A stretch of 64,000 bases of DNA from assembly GCF_014529535.1 (NCBI RefSeq), contig NW_023503608.1, forward strand, positions 124,001-188,000. Reading direction: 5' to 3'. The notes beneath the pieces were generated by a model. It was not told where the DNA came from, did not search any database, and saw nothing but the letters and a program-made list of their open reading frames with translations. Positions 48,504 through 56,687 of the stretch are shown piece by piece. The DNA comes from Bradysia coprophila. Its lineage: Eukaryota > Arthropoda > Insecta > Diptera > Sciaridae. How positions within the stretch are numbered: the first letter of the stretch is position 1; the number at the start of each line of letters is the position of its first letter. The translations under genes and the position numbers were made by a program.

Positions 48504-49990
48504 AAACATAAAAACACGGCGCACGTATTATGTTCATCTTGTGGGCGGATGTAGGTTTTAGATTTTAGATTTTTCGACTGATTTGAATACTAAAAATGCT
48601 CATTATTTACTGCTCGGAAAAAAAGCATTGCTAAAAGAGTCAAACTATAATCTAAGACGCGTATAACATGGAATATATATATGCAGTGCTCGAAATTTGT
48701 TGAGTGCATTTGATAATTTTCATTTTTTTTTTTGTTTGAAATAATTTGTAATGTAACGTACGACACAATCTGAAATTTACCTTCGAATGGCCATATGTTT
48801 GTCAACAGAACTTTCTTGTTGTTTTTTGTTCAACTAATACTGTAATGATGTTGTCTTCAGCGTCATTATGGCATAACAGTCGTATGTCGCACACGTTTAT
48901 GACTCTTCTATTTAATAAAAATAGCATCAAAAAAAGAAAATTGGTCAACAAGAAAATGAAATCAAATTTTGTCGACGAATATCTGTAAATATCTCAAGAG
49001 GTTTTTTAATTACACTCTCACCCAATCACACTATTATATTGACCTTAAATATAACATAAAAATTGATCTTGATTGATACTTAGTGCAGGTATATTTTTAC
49101 TAAAACTTTGATAGAGAAAAGAAAAACAATAAACAAGGAAAACTTTGATATAATTGCGCTGCTTAAACAAAAAAAAAAGTTTTTTTGTATTTTTAAGAAA
49201 TTTGTTCTTTTTTCAACCTTTTCCAAAGACTTTCACACGAATAAGTAAAAAAAAAATTGTTCCCATTCTTTGATCATTTTCGTTCAGTTAGTTTATGTAA
49301 TCCACTTATCATTTAATTGTATTTCTGTAAGATTTCGTTTGTTTTCCTGTACTCGTGTCAACACACGTTCACATGAAAACGTTTGAATTTAATTGAAAAC
49401 CGTCGTTAGGAACTTAAAATTTAAAATTATGGAAATTTTTATTTATTTTAAATTAAATATAATACTGAAAACACTCTAAGAAAAACCGTCTGTTGTCTTC
49501 TTTTTAAGCCGGTACGGGACCAGTGGTCTTATATTTTGCAAAGGAGAATTTCCGCAGAAATCATTACAGTCAGTGGCATTCAATTTTGAGTAGAAGATTG
49601 AATTGAACGTACAGGTTCTTGGATACTTACATGGGTATCAGTAGTCAAAAGCAGCGTATATAAAAACGCGTGTGTCAGTATGTTATAGGAAATGAACTAC
49701 CTAGCTGATGTAAACTTGGACACAGAACTGACTGACTGAAGTATGTTCAATTTATTTAAGAGCAAGATAATAGGCTGGGAGATCATCACAATTCAACAAT
49801 GTGTGTTATTGAATAAGACAAGGCACACAGACTGAGATTTTGCTAAAATGGAAATTATCATGTTCTGCAATGACTTGAATAATTCACAAAAAAATCTTAA
49901 AGTACAGCGGCTAACAATTGTAACCCAGCCACTATCGATAATTTTAAATAAATCCAATCCACATTACATTCCATAATTTCAAACACCGAA
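48504..49990. other. Spacer, no gene seen
   Basis: 3'UTR of TMEM134 and AT-rich intergenic DNA. Open frames are short and without recognisable content. Confidence 0.45.
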
Positions 49991-50041
49991 TCAATTTGTT
50001 GTAACTCCAACAGCAAGTCGATCGCAGCCGGCGATTAAAAT

Positions 50042-50371
50042 CACGGCAGAGTAAAAGTAACCCAGGCAGGAGCGCTTGTTTGACTAGGGACCTGAATAAT
50101 CTAGTAGCCCTATATATTTTGCAAATAAAATTTTTCAATGTACAGTGAACGACATCTCAAATGTCTCACCGTCAAATTTTTCTGAGAATTTTATTGTGTC
50201 ATTGCAAATTCACAATGACATTCTCTGAAAAAAATGACAGTGAGACATTTGAGATGTCGTTCACTGTATGTCAGTGTTCATTTGAGTTCATTTTCATACA
50301 GTGTATTAGGTCACTCATTTGACGTTTCAATAATCAACCGCTCCTGCCAGGGTTACTTTTACTCTGCCGTG
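50042..50371. mobile_element. CACGGCAGAG-ended MITE, interrupted copy
   Basis: Ends CACGGCAGAGTAAAAGTAAC and its inverse (GTTACTTTTACTCTGCCGTG), flanked by the 7-bp direct repeat TTAAAAT (50035-50041 and 50372-50378). A related copy without the inner insertion is at 50668-50868. In this copy a 128-bp palindromic element is inserted at 50141-50268. No coding capacity. Confidence 0.85.
50141..50268. mobile_element. Near-perfect palindromic MITE with TA ends
   Basis: TACAGTGAACGACATCTCAA with ATGTCTCAC is mirrored by GTGAGACATTTGAGATGTCG with TTCACTGTA; the arms nearly meet at a short AT-rich centre (CATTGCAAATTCACAATG). The outer TA on each side fits a Tc1/mariner-type TA target. A second copy, itself interrupted, is at 54214-54569. 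Confidence 0.85.
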
Positions 50372-50621
50372 TTAAAATATAAACGATAGATTGTGCTTTG
50401 CAAATGCGCAGAATAAATACGAACGTTGAAAGGGCAACACGCCCGAATTAAGTGTTTATCCTCAAATCCCCCAAAGTTCACATCCTATTCGAAGAAACTA
50501 GAGTCTAGTTGGTAGCTAGTCGTACTGGTTAGTGTTAAAGAATCAACACAATTTGCTTCAATTAAAGCTCAATTTTTCCACTTTTCCAGTGATTATTCTA
50601 CAAAACCAAACCACTCAGCCA

Positions 50622-51087
50622 AATACATTTTCTATTGAAATGACAATTGTCAAAATGACATCGAAGCCCGACAGAGTAAAGTTACCCAGGCAGGAGCGCT
50701 GATTTGACTGGGGATCTGAATAATCTAGTAGCCCAATATTTTTTGCGAATAAAATTTTTCAATTTATATCATTGTTCATTCGAGTTCATTTTCATACAGT
50801 GTATTAGGTCCCTTATTTGATGTTTCAATAATGAACCGCTACTGCCTGGTTTATTTTACTCTGTCGTGCATCGAAGCTATTGATTTATGATGACGAGAAG
50901 GTACGTTCATCTCGCAGAAATTTTAATTTTTCGTTACTTTTTCTGTCATGAATAATAAAAAGAACACAAAAATTTAATCAAAACAATAAAAGAAATGAAA
51001 AAGTAAAATTTCTGAGAGACCTTCTCGATATCATAAATCAATGGTTTCCATATTATTTTGACAATTGAAATTTCAATAGAAAACAGT
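50622..51087. repeat. Outer inverted-repeat element hosting a second MITE
   Basis: TTTTCTATTGAAATGACAAT with TGTCAAAAT on the left, continuing after the insertion as CTATTGATTTATGATGACGA with GAAGGT, is mirrored on the right by ACCTTCTCGATATCATAAAT with CAATGG and ATTTTGACAATTGAAATTTC with AATAGAAAA. Arms are about 100 bp in total. The MITE at 50668-50868 sits inside the left arm between copies of CATCGAAGC. Confidence 0.75.
50668..50868. mobile_element. CACGGCAGAG-ended MITE, uninterrupted copy
   Basis: Same element as 50042-50371 but lacking the palindromic insert. Flanked by a 9-bp direct repeat CATCGAAGC (50659-50667 and 50869-50877). The left end has lost one base (CCGACAGAG for CACGACAGAG). 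It is inserted in a larger inverted-repeat element. Confidence 0.8.
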
Positions 51088-51192
51088 GCCTATTTTTGGA
51101 AATTTTTACCAAAATTTCCAAAAAATTCCAAAAACTGCGAACTTTTAAAAACCGAATTTTTCGATCATTTCGAACGGTTTTGGAAACTTTTG

Positions 51193-51302
51193 AGCTCAGC
51201 CTTGTGTTTTAGACGGCTCTCAATGATTTTGTTTGATTGTTGACGTATAGTGTCAAGAATAAAACAAAATAATTGAGAGTAAGCTAAAACGCAAGGCTGA
51301 GT
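51193..51302. repeat. Foldback with CTCAGCCTTG arms
   Basis: CTCAGCCTTGTGTTTTAGAC with GGCTCTCAATGATTTTGTTT is mirrored by AAACAAAATAATTGAGAGTA with AGCTAAAACGCAAGGCTGAG. Arms about 38 bp, loop about 30 bp. Confidence 0.7.
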
Positions 51303-51324
51303 TCACGAGTTGTTACACAAAAAA

Positions 51325-51400
51325 TAGTCCAGTGAGATTGAAGTACTATTAAAAATGTGGCGCCTCTACAGGCCAACCGAATAGGCGAATATATGGTTGC
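51325..51400 (-). repeat. Dispersed repeat, GCCTGTAGAGGCGCCAC family
   Basis: On the minus strand: TATTCGCCTATTCGGTTGGC then CTGTAGAGGCGCCACATTTT, then AGTACTTCAATCT. Near-identical sequence is at 53785-53880 on the plus strand, and relatives are at 24955 and 25175. Family nature unknown. Confidence 0.7.
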
Positions 51401-51742
51401 CTTGTTCCTGGCGCTGGTCGCTTCTTTTTTTAAGAAGTAGGAACTGCGTCAAGAACTCCCCTAACACAACGTTCATGATCAAGAAACATTTTTGTCGAAA
51501 ATTGAAAACCTTTATATAAATATATGAAAATTAATTAAATAGCGGTGTGTCAGCCGATCACCTGACTGTCTGTCGCTCAGCAGTGTACTTTGAAATTTGT
51601 GGCCCAAAAATTCACCAGCAGACTGAGCATTTATTTACGTGAAACGAAATTAACTTAGTTAACTTACAAACAAATCTGAAAGTTCTTGTAAAATTCGTAT
51701 TCTTTTCTGTTTAAAAATTGTTTCTTTGTTCAACCTAGAACG

Positions 51743-52120
51743 ATGCAACTGAACGTACTAGTAAGTCTAAGTAAAGGAATTGAAAGTGAATTGGCTGATG
51801 CTGATAGTTGGAGTGAGACTCTTTTGAAGCAAAAAGCACGTATGGAACAATATAATTTTCAGTGGCGTGAAGGAAAAGAAGAGTACGACAAAACAGTACG
51901 TGAAAGGAAAAAGGTGCGCCGAGCTAGAGATCATTTTAATGATACCTACGAAGGAGAATATTGGAAAGTTATGCAGGCTTTCAACGATCGCAATGAGGAA
52001 CTGTATGAAAAATTAACAGATATTGGCCTTTTAAACACTCGTCTTTTATTGAAACACATTGTGAAACATTTGGAAAAAATTTCCAATTTGTATGAACGTC
52101 TGGAGCAAATGTACATGTAG
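51743..52120 (+). CDS. Small coiled-coil protein, unrecognised
   Basis: A single open exon of 125 codons from ATG to TAG. A splice acceptor-like TTCAACCTAG ends four bases before the ATG, suggesting an intron in the 5'UTR. The protein is hydrophilic and almost wholly helical by composition, rich in Glu, Lys and Arg with Leu at heptad-like spacing (LADADSWSETLLKQKARMEQ and, near the end, LLLKHIVKHLEKISNLYERL). There is no signal peptide or membrane segment. I do not recognise a family. The base composition is less AT-rich than its flanks and the frame is free of stops throughout, which supports a real gene. It sits just downstream of a nest of mobile elements. An AATTAAATAAA-like signal follows at about 52147-52157. 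Confidence 0.6.
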   Translation: MQLNVLVSLSKGIESELADADSWSETLLKQKARMEQYNFQWREGKEEYDKTVRERKKVRRARDHFNDTYEGEYWKVMQAFNDRNEELYEKLTDIGLLNTRLLLKHIVKHLEKISNLYERLEQMYM

Positions 52121-52809
52121 TACTTAGTAACATCTATCATGAACAAAATTAAATAAATGTGAAGACGGTCCGAAATCCATTCTTTATATACTTACGGTGC
52201 TTGGTGCTGATCAGACGAGCCTCATTTTCCAAATTAGTTTGAATTAATCACAGCACAATTCAGATATCAACACACAAATAGTGTTGATGAGCTCCTTCCA
52301 TATCGAGGGCCACATCACTAAAGGGCATAATTTTGATCCCGACATAAATTTTAGTGAAATTAGCATTTTTCGTCGTATTCTCTATAGGCGATAAAGTTGC
52401 ACAACTAAAAGTTGTGGTGAGAACGGAATAATATGGGGATGTTGGTAGGTAGGCAAATTTAAGGTCATCAATTTTCTCTTCTTAAAATAAATGTCGTTGT
52501 GGTTGACTGTTTACTATTAATTCTGACGAATGTTCTGCGAATACAGCCGCTTTCTTTGCGAAACACGTATATTTGCCGGCAATGATTTAATAGAGCAACG
52601 CACTTGAATAGAGTCTTTTATGTCATTGTTTACCGGCATGTTTCGCCGATACTAGATCAATAACTAAATTATTTATTCGTATCCCGCGTTTTTCCGTATG
52701 AGTTTCGAGATAAGACTTCAAGGTTGAACTATTTAATTTCCATTCAACAGCAACGGGTAGATCGCCGCCAGATACGAGATACTGTACATGTGGTACATGT
52801 ACACTCGAC
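52121..52809. other. Spacer, no gene seen
   Basis: No supportable feature. The minus frame 52623-52901 overlaps the possible small gene on the plus strand and carries no recognisable sequence. Confidence 0.4.
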
Positions 52810-53100
52810 ATGGTATCACCGCAGCTCATAGTGTTTCGAGAAAGGGCAATCTTCAGAGGCACTTCAACAAAAAAAAAACGAAAGTGCCACGTAAGAGCCA
52901 TATGGCGATGTGACGGTGGCCGATTCGAAGGCTATATTTTCATTGATGTGACGAATACGGACAACATCACTTTTCAATGTAATCGTGGACAGATATATCA
53001 ACCAGTCGATAACCTGCATTTCGGCATGGAAATAGATGATTTCAGTTCCATTGAACCATCAAGCAGACCTCATAAAAGATTCTTAACACTTGGAAAATAA
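52810..53100 (+). CDS. Possible small gene or exon, unrecognised
   Basis: An open frame of 96 codons ending in TAA. The middle has a coding look: RKCHVRAIWRCDGGRFEGYI, then NITFQCNRGQIYQPVDNLHF, with three Cys and a balanced composition, and low local AT. No family is recognised. It could be the last exon of a gene whose earlier exons I cannot see, or a gene fragment. No upstream acceptor is compelling. Confidence 0.35.
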   Translation: MVSPQLIVFRERAIFRGTSTKKKRKCHVRAIWRCDGGRFEGYIFIDVTNTDNITFQCNRGQIYQPVDNLHFGMEIDDFSSIEPSSRPHKRFLTLGK

Positions 53101-53284
53101 TCCGAGATTTCATTGTAAGTTTAAAATCACCGGGCTGAAATAGTCGCCAACTTTTTCGCCTCAAAATAAACTGACTATTTTAATTGCCTTTACGATTTTG
53201 AATGGAAAGAGTTGCATTATGTGGGTTGGCGAGAAAGTTGGCGACTACTTTAGTACATATCCGGTATGAAGACTAATTACTCAG

Positions 53285-53505
53285 ATCAGGCATAGCTTGA
53301 TCTAATACTGAAATTCAAGTCGACCTGAAAATATCTGAGTATGAACTGAACTAACCTGAATTTACCTGAAAAAAAAAAACAAGATATACCTGAAATCTGA
53401 CCTGCTCTATCCCTTTACTGATATTCAGGTTTCAGGTAAATGCAGGTCAAGTAAAAATTTTTAATTCAGGTTGCCCTGACCTGACCTGTCCCGAGTCATA
53501 CTTTT
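53285..53505. repeat. Cluster of ACCTGA / TCAGGT motifs in both orientations
   Basis: The first half (53285-53405) is rich in ACCTGAAA and CTGAA; the second half (53425-53505) carries the complement, TTCAGGT and then CCTGACCTGACCTG. The region could fold on itself. It reads as a degenerate simple repeat that has inverted. No coding. Confidence 0.5.
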
Positions 53506-53784
53506 TTTTTCTAATATGACAGACTTCATTGAGATATTTCTATATACCGAACCTTCCACTCCAAAAAAGACGAATTTTTATTATATCTGCCATATACACG
53601 CCAAAATCAGTGCCTTTTAACATAAAATTCTTCTAAAAATCTATATTTTATTTCAGGTTTTTTTGTTTGTGAAATTAACGTAATTTTAAGAATAAAATTT
53701 CAAGAAAAGGCTGGGTCCAAAATTGATAATCAAATTAAAATTCAAATTAAATTAATGAATTCAGTTAATGTGCCGGCATTGTTA

Positions 53785-54000
53785 CAAACGTATTCGCCTA
53801 GTCGGTTGGCCTGTAGAGGCGCCACATTTTTTTATAGTAATTCATTCTTACTGAACTATTTTTTTGTGTAACATTGATTCATTTCCATGAAATGTCACAG
53901 CAGGGAAGTTTGTTCATGAAAAAATAATTCAGGGACAGCAGACTTTTGATGAAGAAAAGTACTAAATTGTAATAGATTTTACCCTTAGTTTCTAAACTCC
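53785..54000 (+). repeat. Dispersed repeat, GCCTGTAGAGGCGCCAC family
   Basis: TATTCGCCTAGTCGGTTGGC then CTGTAGAGGCGCCACATTTT, AGTAATTCATTCTTACTGAA, and further on CACAGCAGGGAAGTTTGTTC. Longest copy in the window; relatives at 24955-25135, 25175-25370 and (minus) 51325-51400. Confidence 0.7.
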
Positions 54001-54213
54001 ATTCTCCTATATCGGATTATGTAAAAAATTTTCTCATATACCATGTTAAGGAGTACTAGAATGGACATTCAATCATTCAATTATCATCAATTTGAAATTG
54101 CCCACCAAAGTCAACAAACAGACAGTACCCCAATCTAAATATTTAACATCTTATTTCCGTTGTTCCAAATACCGCCCTTTCATTCACTTACATTTATTCA
54201 CCTGATTATTAGT

Positions 54214-54569
54214 TACAGTGAACGACATCTTAAATGTCTCACTGTCAAATTTTTATGAGAATTTTATTGTGTCATTGCAAATTCACAATGACATTCTCTG
54301 AAAAAAATGGCAGTGAGCAACGCACTGCTCCTAGCATGAACATAAGAAATATTTGGAGGCTGATGAAGTCACAGTAGGCACTGCGTTTCTTTCGTGAAGA
54401 TAGGTGACTTGTTTTAGTTGTGTGAGTTCAAACACACAATACAATCAATCTTAAGCGGTAGCTCTCATCACAAAAGCCTCCAAATTCGACGTTTGTCAAA
54501 GTAGTGTTCATGCTAGGAGTGCTAGGAGCAGTGCGTTGCAGTGAGACATTTGAGATGTCGTTCACTGTA
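54214..54569. mobile_element. Palindromic TA-flanked MITE, split by another element
   Basis: Second copy of the 128-bp palindrome seen at 50141-50268: TACAGTGAACGACATCT on the left and AGATGTCGTTCACTGTA on the right, with the same AT-rich centre. The right arm is interrupted at 54318-54538. Removing the insert and one CAGTGAG gives a sequence closely matching the uninterrupted copy. Confidence 0.88.
54318..54538. mobile_element. 221-bp TIR element inserted in the palindromic MITE
   Basis: Ends CAACGCACTGCTCCTAGC and its inverse, GCTAGGAGCAGTGCGTTG; the right end has a small internal duplication (GCTAGGAGT). Flanked by CAGTGAG at 54311-54317 and 54539-54545, a 7-bp duplication, or 8 bp (GCAGTGAG) if the last G is counted with the target. 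This fits a hAT-like mechanism but is not decisive. No coding capacity. Confidence 0.85.
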
Positions 54570-54783
54570 TCGTTAGATTATTATTTTGGACGTCGTTCTC
54601 GATAACAGATAACTAAAATCGTTTCTATATGGTTATGGGATACCTCTACTGAATTTCAATTAAAATTATAATCACAAAATGTTTGTAGATAATCGGTTTC
54701 TTCGCTCATACATTGATAAGCCACACATAATACAGTCTTTCGTTTTATACATTTTTTAGTGTTCTTCTATCTTACTATACGAA

Positions 54784-55635
54784 ATGAAGCACGTTGTACT
54801 TATTTCAGTTTTGGTCTTTTGTTTTCTCTTCTCCACATACGCGACTGAAGGTATTGATATGAGGCGACGATTATATGAAACCATATTTACTAAAATTAAT
54901 TTCTTACTCAAAAATTAGTTAAACAGGAGGATTTAGAAGAGGTTACGCAGAAAATATTTTTCGATGTTACTATTGGCGGTGTATCGAAGGTCGAGCGCAT
55001 CGTTTTCGGGCTTTTCGGAAATACAGTCCCTCTTACAGTGAAAAATTTCGCTACAATTTGTACGGAAGGGGTGGATAACAATCGGTATAATTTCAATGGC
55101 ACCATATTCCATCGGGTTATTAAACAATTTATGATCCAAGGTACTAAAAATATGATTATTTTACCAAATATTGATCAGCATGTATGTTAACTTTGTTAAA
55201 TAGGTGGTGACATAGTTAAACGTGATGGAACGGGTCAGATTAGTATATTCGGTCCTAGCTTTCCAGACGAGAATTTCCTTGTACCTCATTCAGGTCCCGG
55301 CTACATTAGCATGGCTAATGGTGGTCCAGGTATGAAATTGACAAAATGAAAAGCAGTTTAAAATATGTACAATATCTCTCGTAATAGATACGAATGGTAG
55401 TCAGTTCTTTATAACTACAATAATCACGCCATGGTTAGATGGGCGACACGTTGTTTTTGGGAAGGTATTGTAGTCTCAATGTTTATGATTACACTTAAAT
55501 ATATTTGAGGTATTTTACTTTCAGGTGCTTGAGGGTTTCGAATTCGTAACGGCAATCGAACACAATCCAACTAATGCTTCAGATAGACCCATAATACCTT
55601 CGATCATACGGCAATGTGGCTCACTTCCGATGTGA
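54784..55635 (+). CDS. Secreted cyclophilin (peptidyl-prolyl isomerase B-like)
   Basis: Five exons: 54784-54850, 54919-55140, 55204-55329, 55388-55464, 55525-55635; 603 nt, 200 aa. Residues 1-20 ([19 protein letters not shown]) form a signal peptide, so the enzyme enters the secretory pathway. The cyclophilin fold follows: [20 protein letters not shown], then [14 protein letters not shown] with the catalytic Arg and Phe/Met/Gln residues, [18 protein letters not shown], and [15 protein letters not shown] with the Trp that binds cyclosporin. Closest in layout to PPIB of the endoplasmic reticulum. It differs from most PPIB by a divergent loop ([17 protein letters not shown], lacking the TGE..G form) and by ending at SLPM without a retention tail, so it may be exported; a NinaA-type membrane anchor is also absent. 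AATAAA at 55657. Confidence 0.93.
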
Positions 55636-55662
55636 TTGTACCAACGATGATCAGTCAATAAA

Positions 55663-56687
55663 TATTTTGCAATGGAATTTCGTTACTGTTTGTAGCACAT
55701 AGGAAGTAATTTAAAAAAAAATGAAGCGACAAAATCTAAAGTTTATTTGTGGGCAAGTGAAAAAAGAGTCGAACGTAATGTTTTTATTCGAGGCAATGCC
55801 GGGGTCAGCAGTAGCGAATTCATTCGGTTAAGAGATTGACAGTCTTTTACCTAAGTACTTAGGGATAAATTACTTAACGCTTTGTCAGTGCTGTCATCAC
55901 AATTGAATCTTTAATAACTCCAAAAATCTCTATGAAGTTTAAATTATGTTCCACCCTCCAAGAACCCCTTAATAAATCTGTGATTTTCCGGATATCGGCG
56001 AAATTTCATGACTACGTGACATTTTCTTGACTTTTCCTGACTTATTGTGAGTTTTCGGTATTTTCCGTGACTTGACTTGACTTTTTGACTTTACGGATGA
56101 CTTTATGACTTTCCGGATAAATTTGCGACATTTTTCGGCACTGGGCCTTGATCTTCCGCAGCTGTTTCCGTGTTATAAATTACTGTTTTGAACCTTGTAG
56201 CATTTGTTATTGCGGTAACAGTAAGAGACGTGAAACAAATGACAGAGATGTTTCTAGTCTAAAAAGTAAGGCATATTGCAATCATAAGAGCTTCATAAGA
56301 AGCATTTTTACAATTTATCACGTATGAAATAGCGAGACATTAAAGTTAAAGGTGTTTTAGACACGCAGAGTTGGTGAACAACATCCAATAATTTAAAATT
56401 TTTCACGCGCCATGTCATAAGAATACGATGTGGCAACCCTATGTCTCTACTGACATCGATTCATTTCCAACTTCGTTCAGGTGATGTGAAATTTTAGCGA
56501 AAAACTAAAAAAGAACCTAAGAAAATTGGATTTTTACCATTGATTGGTGCCATTAAATAGTGCTGTAATTCGACGAAATCCTTTAATATCGCAGTTTAGA
56601 TCAATTGCGGTATTACACATACGATAAATATATTCGACAACAGTGGTGTTACACGGCAACTTTAATCCTTCGCATTAATTTTTCATA
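55663..56687. other. Spacer with degenerate TGACTTT-type tandem run
   Basis: At about 56005-56125 there are many imperfect repeats of TGACTTT, CTTGACTTTT and ATGACTTTCCGG. Otherwise AT-rich without coding exons. The promoter and leader of Uev1A should lie in the last few hundred bases. Confidence 0.45.
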
